Of a stretch of DNA of 47,401 nt, positions 1 through 8,648 are shown piece by piece. Source of the stretch: CG1-02-35-72 sp036170135 (GTDB taxonomy: Bacteria > Bacteroidota > Bacteroidia > Flavobacteriales > Flavobacteriaceae); the NCBI GenBank assembly GCA_036170135.1, contig JAVHOP010000024.1, forward strand, positions 1 through 47,401, given 5' to 3'. Every line of letters begins with the position of its first letter. Within the stretch, counting starts at the first letter, position 1. The notes below the pieces were generated by a model that was given only the letters and a program-made list of their open reading frames with translations, ran no database searches and was not told the DNA's origin. Position numbers and translations under genes: made by a program.

Positions 1-961
1 CCAAGTTGTTTTCGGCTTTAAAAAAATCGTGGTATTTCAAATCGGCAGTTATGTAAGCATCTGCTTTAGCTTGTTTTGCAGCTTCAATTGCAAAACTACC
101 GGAGCCTCCTAAAACGGCAACTGTTTTAATTTTTTTGTTTAACAGATTTGAATGACGAATTCCTTTTGCGTGAAATGAATTTTTAAGCAATGTTATCAAT
201 TCCTTTTCTGATAGGGCCTGAGGCAAGTCACCGATAATTCCTAAACCGATATGTTGGTTTTGATTGTCGAGTTGCACAATTTCAAAAGCCACTTCTTCGT
301 ATGGATGATTTTTAAAGAGTGCATTTAGAATTTTATTTTCTAAATGTGCTTGAAACGTCACGCTGATCAAGGTTTCTGGTTCGGTATGTAATTCACCTCG
401 ATTTCCGATGGTCGGATTTGAAAGTTCATTTCCTTTATAAGTTCCTGAGCCTTGCAAGTTAAAACTGCAACAATCGTAATTGCCGATAGCCCCAGCACCG
501 ACTTCAAATAAAGCGGTTCTCAACTTATCTGCAGAAGCTTGAGGCACATAAGTTGTTAATTTTTTAATAGTATTTTGTTTTAAGACTAAAATCTTTTTAT
601 TTGATAGTTTCAGCACATCGGCCATTTTACCCGAAACACCATTAAACGCATTGTCTAAAGCCGTATGCATGCTGTAAATGGCGATGTCATTTTTGATGGC
701 TTTAGTCACCACACGTTCAACAAAATGCGTCTGATTTATTTTTTTTAGACCGTTAAAAATAATTGGATGAAAACTGATAATCAGGTTACAAGAATTAGAA
801 ATAGCTTCGTCAATAACGGCTTCGGTAGTGTCTAAACTTACCAATACACCCGTCAATTTTGTTTGAGCATCACCAACTAATAGCCCAACATTATCAAAAT
901 CTTCGGCTTGCGATAAGGGCGCCCAATCTTCTAAATAATCGGTAATTGTTTTGATGGTCAA
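1..961 (-). CDS. Nif3-like dinuclear metal center protein (partial, TTG start)
   Basis: The reverse strand from 961 reads open to the left edge, about 320 codons of a family usually near 365 residues, so the C-terminus is missing. The start is TTG at 961-959: an in-frame TAA lies five codons upstream and there is no ATG before residue 100. The N-terminus (TIKTITDYLEDWAPLSQAED, then FDNVGLLVGD) is typical of the YbgI/Nif3 family. Metal-binding landmarks are SFHPIIF near residue 63, HTALDN near 105 and DLKYHDFFKAE near the edge. The middle third (about 120-230) is the PII/CutA-like insert found in longer members. The motif that is usually HHP reads FHP here, so one canonical ligand is replaced, possibly a lineage trait. 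It is the last visible gene of the ruvX-def-DUF5606-mazG group, 46 nt after mazG. The biochemical role of the family is unsettled. Confidence 0.88.
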   Translation of the reverse strand, partial: MTIKTITDYLEDWAPLSQAEDFDNVGLLVGDAQTKLTGVLVSLDTTEAVIDEAISNSCNLIISFHPIIFNGLKKINQTHFVERVVTKAIKNDIAIYSMHTALDNAFNGVSGKMADVLKLSNKKILVLKQNTIKKLTTYVPQASADKLRTALFEVGAGAIGNYDCCSFNLQGSGTYKGNELSNPTIGNRGELHTEPETLISVTFQAHLENKILNALFKNHPYEEVAFEIVQLDNQNQHIGLGIIGDLPQALSEKELITLLKNSFHAKGIRHSNLLNKKIKTVAVLGGSGSFAIEAAKQAKADAYITADLKYHDFFKAENNL

Positions 962-1007
962 TTTATTGCCGTTTTAAGGTTTGATAAAAATACAGCTTTT
1001 ATATGCT

Positions 1008-1784
1008 TTATTCTTGTTTTTTAGCCGATTCCCAAAACAAATCCATTTCAGCTAAAGTCATATCTTTTAATGGTTTGTTCAATTTTTGAGCTTCTGATTC
1101 TAAAAATTGAAAGCGTTTGATAAACTTTTTATTAGTTCGTTCTAAAGCACTTTCAGGATTAATATCTAAAAACCGAGCATAATTGATGAGCGAAAATAAT
1201 ACATCGCCAAATTCTGCTTCCATTTTATCGCTGTTTTGGTTTTCAATTTCGGTTTCAAATTCGGCAATTTCTTCTTTTACTTTTTCAAAAACTTGTTCGG
1301 TATTTTCCCAATCAAAACCAACGCCGGCTACTTTTTCTTGAATTCTATATGCCTTTACCAAAGCGGGTAAGCCTTTTGGAACACCTTGTAAAACCGATGT
1401 TTTACCTTCTTGAAGTTTTAGTTTTTCCCAGTTTTTTTCAACTTCATCGGCAGAGTTGACTTTAACATCGCTGTAAATATGGGGATGTCTAAAAATAAGT
1501 TTTTCACAAATATTGTCAATCACATCGGTCATATCAAAATCTTTGGTTTCGGAGCCAATTTTGGCATAGAACACAATATGCAAAAGTAAATCGCCTAACT
1601 CTTTTTTGATATTGGGTAAATCGTTATCTAAAACGGCATCAGCCAACTCATAAGTTTCTTCAATTGTTAAAGTTCTGAGGCTTTCAAAAGTCTGTTTTTT
1701 ATCCCACGGACACTGCGCGCGCAAGGTATCCATAATGGTTAATAAACGATTAAAAGCTTCAGTTTGCAGTTTTTTAGAGCTCAT
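1008..1784 (-). CDS. mazG: Nucleoside triphosphate pyrophosphohydrolase MazG
   Basis: This enzyme hydrolyses NTPs/dNTPs to the monophosphate and pyrophosphate, acting in nucleotide-pool sanitation or stress signalling. The 258 residues carry the two MazG domains of the long cellular form. Domain 1 has CPWD at 25-28, E42-E43-x2-E46 and the KELGDLL metal site (E62, D65). Domain 2 repeats the pattern with E171-E172-x2-E175 and EFGDVLF (E191, D194). All acidic magnesium ligands are present in both halves. The start ATG lies 8 nt after the DUF5606 stop, implying co-transcription from ruvX. Length and motifs match the family closely. Confidence 0.95.
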   Translation of the reverse strand: MSSKKLQTEAFNRLLTIMDTLRAQCPWDKKQTFESLRTLTIEETYELADAVLDNDLPNIKKELGDLLLHIVFYAKIGSETKDFDMTDVIDNICEKLIFRHPHIYSDVKVNSADEVEKNWEKLKLQEGKTSVLQGVPKGLPALVKAYRIQEKVAGVGFDWENTEQVFEKVKEEIAEFETEIENQNSDKMEAEFGDVLFSLINYARFLDINPESALERTNKKFIKRFQFLESEAQKLNKPLKDMTLAEMDLFWESAKKQE

Positions 1785-1792
1785 TTAAATGT

Positions 1793-2215
1793 TTATGATG
1801 CTTTTTCGTCAGTTTGTTCTGCTTCAATAAGCGTGTTAAAATCGAATTGATTTTCAGCTAATAAATTATACCAGGTGATAATTTTTTTTATCGTAGAAAT
1901 GTAAACACGAGATTCGTCATATTCTGGTAAAATTTCTCTAAAATAGGAAGTCAATGCAGCAGATTCATCCTTTAAGCTTACTGAAGCGATGCCGTTTTCT
2001 TTTTTAAATATAGAAAAAAGTACAATTTTTAAAGGAACTTCTTGTCCATAGGTATAAATGGCAATGTCTTTTAAACCGCTTAATTGTTGTTTTAAACTTA
2101 CCGAAGAACGTTTTTTATCCGATAATGATTCGACGATGAGTCCGGCTTTATTTTGTGCTAAGATGTTGTATAATCCCGGTTTACCGGTGATTGCAATAAT
2201 TTTTTCTAAAGTCAT
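1793..2215 (-). CDS. DUF5606 domain protein
   Basis: A 140-residue protein recognised as the DUF5606 family of Bacteroidota by its N-terminus (LEKIIAITGKPGLYNILAQN) and the central IYTYGQEVPLKIVLFSIF segment. It has no signal peptide or membrane segment, so it is probably cytoplasmic. The N-terminal half looks like a small beta-barrel and the C-terminal half (about 85-130) is helical. It sits 2 nt after def and 8 nt before mazG, suggesting translation-associated housekeeping. The molecular function is unknown. Confidence 0.85.
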   Translation of the reverse strand: MTLEKIIAITGKPGLYNILAQNKAGLIVESLSDKKRSSVSLKQQLSGLKDIAIYTYGQEVPLKIVLFSIFKKENGIASVSLKDESAALTSYFREILPEYDESRVYISTIKKIITWYNLLAENQFDFNTLIEAEQTDEKAS

Positions 2216-2217
2216 TT

Positions 2218-2802
2218 TTATCTTTTTAAATTTGGAAATTTCATTTTGTAATCTACTTTTATTTTTCCTTTACTGATATTGTCTAAGCGTTTTCTCAGCA
2301 ATCTTTTTTTTAAGGACGACAATCTATCGGTAAACAGAACACCTTCAATATGGTCGTATTCGTGCTGCACCACGCGCGCTGCTAATCCGCTAATAATTTC
2401 GGTGTGTTCAACAAAATTCTCATCAAAATAATTTATTTTAATGGTATCGCATCTAAACACATCTTCGCGAATATCGGGAATGGTTAGACAGCCTTCATTA
2501 AAGGCCCACTCTTCGCCAGATTCTTCAAGTATTTTGGCGTTTATAAATACTTTGTTAAACTGTCTAAGAAAGTCTTGCTCTTCGGGTTTAAGTTTGTCAT
2601 CTTCGGCAAAGGGAGCGGTATCAACAACAAATAATCGGATCGCTTTTCCCACTTGATGTGCTGCCAAACCGACGCCATAAGCGTAATACATGGTTTCTTT
2701 CATATCGGCAATCAGCTGAGCTAGATCTGGATAATTGGGTTGTATATTTTCACCAACTTTTCTTAAAATCGAATCGCCATAGGCTATTACTGGTAGTTTC
2801 AT
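2218..2802 (-). CDS. def: Peptide deformylase
   Basis: Removes the N-formyl group from nascent proteins in the cytoplasm. The 194 residues show all three PDF motifs: G43-VGLAAHQ50 (motif 1), E103-GCLT with the metal ligand Cys105 (motif 2), and H147-EYDH151 with two His ligands and the catalytic Glu148 (motif 3). The TIPD that follows motif 2 and the moderate length fit Bacteroidota enzymes. It lies 9 nt after ruvX and 2 nt before the DUF5606 gene. Nothing is missing. Confidence 0.97.
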   Translation of the reverse strand: MKLPVIAYGDSILRKVGENIQPNYPDLAQLIADMKETMYYAYGVGLAAHQVGKAIRLFVVDTAPFAEDDKLKPEEQDFLRQFNKVFINAKILEESGEEWAFNEGCLTIPDIREDVFRCDTIKINYFDENFVEHTEIISGLAARVVQHEYDHIEGVLFTDRLSSLKKRLLRKRLDNISKGKIKVDYKMKFPNLKR

Positions 2803-2811
2803 CTATAAATG

Positions 2812-3231
2812 TTAGGTATTTTTTTGAGAGTATAAAAACGATTGTAAAATAATAGTTGCGCTAATTTCGTCAACCAAAGCTTTGTTTTGGCGTTGTTTTT
2901 TCTTTAGACCGCCATCGATCATGGTTTGAAATGCCATTTTTGATGTAAACCGTTCGTCTATCCGTTTAACGGGAATGCTTTTAAAAGTATTTTTTAAAAT
3001 TTCAACAAAAGGAGTAATTAGGATCTCACTTTCTGACGGTTGAAAATTCATTTGGACAGGTTTCCCCACTAAAATTAAACTCACATGGTTGGTATTGATA
3101 TAATTTTTTAAAAAATCTAGAAGTGCTATTGTAGGCACTGTAGTTAAACCCGAAGCTATGATTTGCAACTCATCGGTTACTGCAATACCGGTTCTTTTTT
3201 CGCCATAATCTAATGCTAAAATCCGAGCCAT
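2812..3231 (-). CDS. ruvX: Putative Holliday junction resolvase / pre-16S rRNA nuclease YqgF
   Basis: An RNase H-fold nuclease of the YqgF/RuvX family, linked to 16S rRNA 5'-end maturation and possibly to Holliday junction processing. The 139 residues open with ARILALDYGEKRTGIAVTD, which holds the first catalytic Asp (D8). It continues with ILVGKPVQMN in mid-protein, DERFTS, and the last acidic motif VDEISATIILQSFL. It is the first gene of the minus-strand operon ruvX-def-DUF5606-mazG-nif3. The 92 nt before its start are shared with the divergent dapD promoter. Confidence 0.95.
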   Translation of the reverse strand: MARILALDYGEKRTGIAVTDELQIIASGLTTVPTIALLDFLKNYINTNHVSLILVGKPVQMNFQPSESEILITPFVEILKNTFKSIPVKRIDERFTSKMAFQTMIDGGLKKKQRQNKALVDEISATIILQSFLYSQKNT

Positions 3232-3308
3232 AGGTTTTAAATTACGGCAAAATTACGGCATTCTGATTAAATTTAATAGATTATACAAAATATTTCTAAA
3301 GACCTCTT

Positions 3309-3316
3309 TATATTTG
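3309..3316 (+). promoter_or_regulatory. Candidate dapD promoter -7 element
   Basis: TATATTTG matches the Bacteroidota -7 consensus TAnnTTTG exactly. The dapD ATG begins only 7 nt after the final G, so the transcript would be leaderless or nearly so. No clear TTTG -33 box is visible at the expected distance, so support is partial. Confidence 0.35.
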
Positions 3317-3323
3317 CTAGCTT

Positions 3324-4139
3324 ATGAAAGACTTACAAAATATAATTGAACAAGCTTGGCAAGACCGCAGTTTGTTGCAAAATACAGACACACAAACTGC
3401 TATCAGGGCGGTTATTGAGCAATTAGATAACGGCGTGTTACGCGTGGCATCGCCATCAGCAAACGGTTGGGTTGTAAATACGTGGATTAAAAAGGCCGTT
3501 GTTTTGTATTTCCCGATTCAAAAAATGGAAGTTTTAGAAGCGGGCATTTTCGAATATTACGATAAAATTCCGCTTAAAAGAGGCTACGAAGCAAAAGGTG
3601 TTAGGGTAGTACCTCATGCCGTGGCGCGCTATGGAAGCTATATTGCTAGTGGCGCTATTTTAATGCCAAGTTATGTTAATATAGGCGCTTATGTTTCATC
3701 TGGAACGATGGTAGATACTTGGGCAACCGTTGGTAGTTGTGCACAAATTGGAGCTAACGTTCACTTAAGTGGAGGCGTTGGTATTGGCGGTGTTTTAGAA
3801 CCACTTCAAGCAGCACCTGTAATTATTGAAGACAATGCGTTTATTGGTTCGCGTTGTATTGTGGTTGAAGGTGTTCGGGTTGAAACCGAAGCTGTTTTGG
3901 GAGCCAATGTGGTTTTAACGGCATCAACCAAAATAATTGACGTGTCCGGTAGTAAACCAGTTGAATTTAAAGGTTTTGTACCTGCCCGCTCGGTAGTCAT
4001 TCCGGGAAGTTATACCAAATCTTTTCCCGCAGGAAATTTCCAAGTGCCTTGTGCCTTAATTATTGGAACACGTAAAGAAAGTACCGACAAAAAAACTTCT
4101 TTAAACGATGCACTTAGAGAATATAACGTATCAGCTTAA
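3324..4139 (+). CDS. dapD: 2,3,4,5-tetrahydropyridine-2,6-dicarboxylate N-succinyltransferase
   Basis: Catalyses succinyl-CoA-dependent succinylation of tetrahydrodipicolinate in the lysine/meso-diaminopimelate pathway. The 271 residues have the DapD N-terminal helical domain (1 to about 100) and a left-handed beta-helix of hexapeptide repeats (about 100-225: IASGAILMPSYVNIGAYVSS, GTMVDTWATVGSCAQIG and so on). The C-terminus VPCALIIGTRKESTD is typical of the family. The start matches the usual DLQNIIEQAW opening. The stop codon is followed directly by the ATG of the next glycosyltransferase, so the five plus-strand genes to cca form one transcript. Confidence 0.97.
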   Translation: MKDLQNIIEQAWQDRSLLQNTDTQTAIRAVIEQLDNGVLRVASPSANGWVVNTWIKKAVVLYFPIQKMEVLEAGIFEYYDKIPLKRGYEAKGVRVVPHAVARYGSYIASGAILMPSYVNIGAYVSSGTMVDTWATVGSCAQIGANVHLSGGVGIGGVLEPLQAAPVIIEDNAFIGSRCIVVEGVRVETEAVLGANVVLTASTKIIDVSGSKPVEFKGFVPARSVVIPGSYTKSFPAGNFQVPCALIIGTRKESTDKKTSLNDALREYNVSA

Positions 4140-4889
4140 ATGAAAATCACGGCAATCATCCCGACTTTAAATGAGGCTATTAATATTGAAGAAGCCATAA
4201 AATGCGTGTCGTTTGCCGATGAAATTGTTATTATCGATTCATTTAGTACAGATGAAACCATTGCTTTAGCTAAAAAACATAATGTTAAAATTATTCAACG
4301 ACAGTTTGACGATTACTCAAGCCAGAAAAATTTTGCCATTGGTCAAGCCAAACACAAATGGATTTTTATGCTTGACGCAGATGAAAAAATAGCACCCAAT
4401 TTACACCAAGAATTAGCCGATTTGTTTTCTCAAAACCTCGATAAAGTAGCTTATTGGTTTCATCGAACCGATTATTTTATGGGGAAAAAGATAAATTTTA
4501 GCGGGTGGCGCAATGATAAAGTCATCCGTTTTTTTAATCGTGATTTTTGCCAATATGATGGCAAATTAGTTCACGAAGAAATTCTTTTAACTGGTGAAGT
4601 AGGTTATTTAAAAGAAAGCCTTTTACATTTTCCGTATAAAAATTTTGACCATTATGTAGGCAAGTTAAATCGCTACGCCGGTTTGCAAGCTCAGATGTTA
4701 TTTAATGAAGGTAAACGCATTAATTTTTATCATTTTGCAATTAAACCCTTCTATCGGTTTATCAATCATTATTTTTTAAAATTAGGTTTTTTAGATGGTT
4801 ATCGAGGTTTTGTAATTGCAGTATTGCAGAGTTATGGCGTCTTTGCGCGCTATGTTAAACTGTGGTTGTTAAAACATAAACAAGTCTGA
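4140..4889 (+). CDS. Glycosyltransferase family 2 (WaaE/KdtX-like)
   Basis: A 249-residue GT-A fold transferase. It opens with ITAIIPTLNEAINIEEAI, has the nucleotide-binding DEIVIIDSFSTDET (27-40) and the metal-binding D79-A-D81 followed by EKIAP. The compact size and the region around GWRNDKVIRFF and KLVHEEI resemble the lipopolysaccharide-core beta-1,4-glucosyltransferase WaaE group, so a role in cell-surface glycan assembly on the inner face of the membrane is likely. It begins directly after the dapD stop and ends 3 nt before a second GT2 gene. The acceptor and sugar cannot be read from the sequence. Confidence 0.9.
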   Translation: MKITAIIPTLNEAINIEEAIKCVSFADEIVIIDSFSTDETIALAKKHNVKIIQRQFDDYSSQKNFAIGQAKHKWIFMLDADEKIAPNLHQELADLFSQNLDKVAYWFHRTDYFMGKKINFSGWRNDKVIRFFNRDFCQYDGKLVHEEILLTGEVGYLKESLLHFPYKNFDHYVGKLNRYAGLQAQMLFNEGKRINFYHFAIKPFYRFINHYFLKLGFLDGYRGFVIAVLQSYGVFARYVKLWLLKHKQV

Positions 4890-4892
4890 ATT

Positions 4893-5882
4893 GTGATTGT
4901 TTTAAATATAGACATATCAGTTATTATTGTAAACTATAAAAGTTGGAGCCATTTACAAAAGTGTTTAGAAAGCCTGATTAAAATAACTGATACAGCTTTT
5001 ATTTTTGAAGTGATAGTTGTAGATAATTGCTCTAAAGATGACCAGTTAGAAATTTTTAAATCCAATTTTAAATCGGTTAAATTTATAGAAAATAGTGCGA
5101 ATAATGGTTTTGCAAATGGATGTAATTTTGGAGCAGCACAAGCAATCGGAACCTATTTATTGTTTCTAAATCCCGATACAATCGCTAATAAAACGGCTAT
5201 AGAACAGTTATGGCAAACCGCAAAATCATTTCCCAAATACGGAATTATTTCGTGTCAGCAAATAGATGAAAAAGGAAATCCAAATAATCACGATAAATTA
5301 TTCATGTCGCCAAGCCGGATGTTTGGTTTGTTTAGAATTTTTTACAAAATAGTTAATCAATCTAAATTAAATGAGCGCTTTAATCAATTTAGAGAAGTCA
5401 TTTTTCCCGATTGGGTTTCGGGTTCTGTGGTATTTATAAGCAAGGATTGGTTTAATAAAGTAAATGGTTGGTGCGAAGATTATTGGATGTATTATGAAGA
5501 TGTTGATTTATGTAAAAGGATAACGAATTCAAGTGGTAAAATTGCATTGCTTCAAAACGTTAGTATTATTCATGCTCACGGGGGCAGTACCCGCATAAAT
5601 GTTAAAATAAAGGCTTTAACCAAATCAGAAGTCATTATTTCTAGACATGTTTACATTCAAAAATATTTTAAAGGAATCAGCCGATTGATGATGCAATTTT
5701 TCATGATTGCCAATCAAATATTGGTAAATTTATTGATGGGATTGGTAGGAATGATACTTTTTTTTAAACCAAAATTTCGCATTTATTTTTATTTGGCTAT
5801 CAATATCTTTACATATTATCTAAGCTCGCTATTTAAACAAGAATGGTTAAGTTATCGGTCGGTTAATTATAAACATAAATAA
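4893..5882 (+). CDS. Glycosyltransferase family 2 (rhamnosyltransferase-like)
   Basis: A 329-residue GT2 protein beginning at GTG (4893); no closer ATG keeps the conserved ISVIIVNYKSW strand. It has VVDNCSKDD (42-50), the NNGFANGCNFG loop (71-80) and N93-PD in place of a strict DxD, as in the WbbL/rhamnosyltransferase subgroup. A WMYYEDVDLCKRI segment near 200 supplies the catalytic acidic residues. The last 75 residues hold two hydrophobic helices that would anchor it in the inner membrane. It sits between the WaaE-like gene and the Sua5 gene, whose ATG abuts its stop. The substrate is unknown. Confidence 0.88.
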   Translation: MIVLNIDISVIIVNYKSWSHLQKCLESLIKITDTAFIFEVIVVDNCSKDDQLEIFKSNFKSVKFIENSANNGFANGCNFGAAQAIGTYLLFLNPDTIANKTAIEQLWQTAKSFPKYGIISCQQIDEKGNPNNHDKLFMSPSRMFGLFRIFYKIVNQSKLNERFNQFREVIFPDWVSGSVVFISKDWFNKVNGWCEDYWMYYEDVDLCKRITNSSGKIALLQNVSIIHAHGGSTRINVKIKALTKSEVIISRHVYIQKYFKGISRLMMQFFMIANQILVNLLMGLVGMILFFKPKFRIYFYLAINIFTYYLSSLFKQEWLSYRSVNYKHK

Positions 5883-6443
5883 ATGATAACTGAAATTGAA
5901 AATAGCCTCAAAGTACTTAAATCGGGTGGAAATTTGATTTATCCAACCGATACCGTTTGGGGTTTGGGTTGTGATGCGACGAATACTGAAGCGGTTTCTA
6001 GAATATTCGACATCAAACAACGGCCCAGATCAAAAAGCATGATTGTTTTGGTGAGCGATGTCAAGATGTTGCAACAATATATCGAGCAAATACCAAGTAT
6101 TATTTTATCTGCATTGCACACGCTTAAAAATCCGACTACCATTATTTATAACCACACCCAAAAATTAGCGCCGTTGCTTTTAGCAGATGATCATTCTGTT
6201 GGTATTAGGATTGTAAACGATAGGTTTTGCAAGCAACTCATCAGCACCTTTAAAAAGCCAATTGTTTCAACTTCGGCAAATATTAGTGGCGACTCCACAC
6301 CGATATTGTTTAAAGAAATTAATCCGCTTATTTTGGAGCGAGCCGATTATATCGTAAATTTGTACCGTCAAAAAAAAGCCACAAAACCTTCAACTATTTT
6401 AAGGTTAAATGCCGAAGGAATTTTAGAGGTTTTGCGCCCTTAA
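5883..6443 (+). CDS. tsaC: L-threonylcarbamoyladenylate synthase (Sua5/YrdC/TsaC)
   Basis: Makes threonylcarbamoyl-AMP from threonine, bicarbonate and ATP, the first step of t6A37 tRNA modification. The 186 residues form a single YrdC domain with GGNLIYPTDTVWGLGCDATN (16-35), the KQRPRSKSMIVLVSD substrate loop (45-59), and VGIRIVNDRFCKQLI followed by PIVSTSANISG. The C-terminal Sua5 extension is absent, so it is the short TsaC-type form; the symbol is given on that basis. It begins directly after the GT2 stop and is followed by cca after 9 nt, grouping two tRNA-maturation genes. Confidence 0.93.
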   Translation: MITEIENSLKVLKSGGNLIYPTDTVWGLGCDATNTEAVSRIFDIKQRPRSKSMIVLVSDVKMLQQYIEQIPSIILSALHTLKNPTTIIYNHTQKLAPLLLADDHSVGIRIVNDRFCKQLISTFKKPIVSTSANISGDSTPILFKEINPLILERADYIVNLYRQKKATKPSTILRLNAEGILEVLRP

Positions 6444-6452
6444 CAAAATTAC

Positions 6453-7880
6453 ATGTCAAAACAACTGAATTACAAACAAGCACTAAAATTACCAATTTTT
6501 AAAATCATTTCTCAAGCCGCAACGAGTTTGCAAGTAGATGCTTATGTAATAGGTGGATTTGTGAGAGATTATTTATTGCAAAGAAATGAAGTCATAACAG
6601 ATATCGATATTGTGGCAATTGGTGACGGCATTGAACTTGCAAATAGCGTTGCAAGTACGTTTCCTAAAAAAACTAACGTACAAGTATTTAAAACTTATGG
6701 AACCGCCATGCTTAGATTTGATGGTGTAGATATTGAGTTTGTGGGTGCTCGTAAGGAATCTTATCAAACCGATAGTCGGAATCCCAAAGTCATTCCCGGC
6801 AGTTTAGAAGACGACCAAAACCGGCGCGATTTTACCATCAACGCCTTAGCTTTAAGTTTGAATGAAACGACTTATGGTAATTTACTCGATCCGTTTAACG
6901 GATTAGAGGACTTAAAAAATAAACGCATTTTAACGCCTTTAGCTCCCAAAATCACCTTTTCGGATGACCCTTTGCGGATGTTGAGAGCCATCCGATTTTC
7001 AAGTCAGCTTCATTTTAAAATTGATACCGATTGCTTGAATGCGATTACCGCAAATGCACAACGCATTCACATCATTACAAACGAACGTATTGTTGACGAA
7101 CTCAACAAAATATTGGCATCCCAAAAGCCATCAAATGGATTTAAACTATTGCACGATACTGGTTTATTAAGTCTTATTTTACCTGAATTGACTGCGCTTG
7201 AAGGTATAGATGAAGTTGAAGGGCAAACCCACAAAGACAATTTTTATCATACTTTAGAAGTGGTAGATAATATGGCGAAGACCAGTGAAAATTTGTGGTT
7301 GCGATGGGCAGCATTGTTACACGACATCGGCAAAGCTCCTACAAAAAAGTTTAGTAAAACCAATGGTTGGACCTTTCACGGGCACGAATTTGAAGGTTCC
7401 AAAATGATATATCAATTATTTAAACGGCTAAAAATGCCGTTAAATGATAAGATGAAATTTGTTCAAAAAATAGTCTTATTGAGTTCGAGACCAATTGTGA
7501 TTGCCGAAGAGGTAACCGATTCGGCTGTGCGCCGCCTTATTTTCGATGCGGGCGATGATTTAGAAGATTTGATGCTGCACTGCGAAGCCGATATCACTAC
7601 AAAAAACCCGAAACGCTTTAAAAAATATCTTGAAAATTTTGCTTTGGTACGCCAAAAAATCAAAGAAGTTGAAGAACGCGACCATGTTCGCAATTTTAAG
7701 CCACCTATTCCGGGGGAATTGATTATGGAAACCTTTAACTTGAGACCTTGCCGAGAAATTGGTCTGATACAGGAAACTATTAAAGAAGCTATTTTAGAAG
7801 GTAGAATACCAAACCATTTTGATGAAGCTTATCAATTGATGATTGAAAAAGGGACAAGTCTAGGTCTTAAAGCAATATAA
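6453..7880 (+). CDS. cca: CCA tRNA nucleotidyltransferase with HD domain
   Basis: Adds or repairs the 3' CCA end of tRNAs. The 475 residues contain the class II nucleotidyltransferase head with GGFVRDYLL (34-42) and the catalytic D50-x-D52, the R124-RDFTINA motif that precedes the nucleotide-selecting region, and the poly(A) polymerase-type RNA-binding domain near 225-245. A C-terminal HD domain follows (H290-D291 in ALLHDIGKAPTK), as in many Bacteroidota enzymes; it may carry phosphohydrolase activity. It is the last gene of the dapD operon. Confidence 0.95.
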   Translation: MSKQLNYKQALKLPIFKIISQAATSLQVDAYVIGGFVRDYLLQRNEVITDIDIVAIGDGIELANSVASTFPKKTNVQVFKTYGTAMLRFDGVDIEFVGARKESYQTDSRNPKVIPGSLEDDQNRRDFTINALALSLNETTYGNLLDPFNGLEDLKNKRILTPLAPKITFSDDPLRMLRAIRFSSQLHFKIDTDCLNAITANAQRIHIITNERIVDELNKILASQKPSNGFKLLHDTGLLSLILPELTALEGIDEVEGQTHKDNFYHTLEVVDNMAKTSENLWLRWAALLHDIGKAPTKKFSKTNGWTFHGHEFEGSKMIYQLFKRLKMPLNDKMKFVQKIVLLSSRPIVIAEEVTDSAVRRLIFDAGDDLEDLMLHCEADITTKNPKRFKKYLENFALVRQKIKEVEERDHVRNFKPPIPGELIMETFNLRPCREIGLIQETIKEAILEGRIPNHFDEAYQLMIEKGTSLGLKAI

Positions 7881-8102
7881 AATTTACGATTTTTCAATTC
7901 CTAGATAACGGTTACCAAATTTGATATTTATATTTTGCAATCGTTGTGGTGTATGAGTAATACTGTGTTTTAGGCGCTAACTTTTTAGTTTAGCATTGAT
8001 CTTTGTTTTATATTTATACTTTCTTTTTATCACTAAAACCGCTATTACTTATACACAAAGATGTACGCTGGCATATTATAAATAGAGTATACTTCCTGAT
8101 AA

Positions 8103-8579
8103 TTAGTTACTTTTCAATTTTTCAGCCACCTTATCATAATATTCTTGTGTTAGTACCTCTGTCCAAATGGTTGGCTGATCACCACCATAGAAAGCTAAAT
8201 ATGTTACATCTTTATTCTTAGTAGAGGAGTGCCAATGCTCGATATCTTTATCACATTTAATTATGTTACCCTGTTTCAGAATTACGGGCTCTTTTCCTCT
8301 CTCCTGGTAATAGGCTTCGCCATCTACAATTATTAAAACCTGAACAGAACTATGTTTATGCCAATCCAAGGTAGAGTTGGCTCTAAAAGTTGCTTTTGTA
8401 ATGTTATAACCCAAGTCGGCATCATCGTGAATTATGGCATTTAACCAAGCTTCTCCAATGTAATGCGTATTTGGTGCCTTTTTACCCTCAGAAAGATAGG
8501 AGGAAACATTATAATCAGAACTTTGGGCAAATAAATATAGAGGGGTTGAAATAAATAGAGTAAAGATCAGATTTCTCAT
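8103..8579 (-). CDS. Secreted cupin-domain protein
   Basis: A 158-residue protein with a clear signal peptide (MRNLIFTLFISTPLYLFAQ, cleavage near 19/20), hence probably periplasmic. It has one cupin barrel: motif 1 places H74, H76 and Q80 in DWHKHSSVQVLIIVDGEAYY, and motif 2 is KQGNIIKCDKDIEHWH with H115 and H117. These His residues could bind a metal. The gene is isolated, with 222 nt of featureless DNA on the cca side, and seems to use more CTG, AGG and CCC codons than its neighbours, a weak hint of acquisition. Substrate and reaction are unknown. Confidence 0.85.
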   Translation of the reverse strand: MRNLIFTLFISTPLYLFAQSSDYNVSSYLSEGKKAPNTHYIGEAWLNAIIHDDADLGYNITKATFRANSTLDWHKHSSVQVLIIVDGEAYYQERGKEPVILKQGNIIKCDKDIEHWHSSTKNKDVTYLAFYGGDQPTIWTEVLTQEYYDKVAEKLKSN

Positions 8580-8648
8580 TTTACATTTTTTAAATTAATT
8601 ATTTTCCGTGGTATTTGGGTGTTTAATGCTTTCATACAAAAGGTAATA

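Noticed and set aside
1008..1784. MazG as part of a defence or toxin-antitoxin locus
   Set aside because: It is the two-domain housekeeping form in an operon with def and ruvX; no mazEF-like genes are present.
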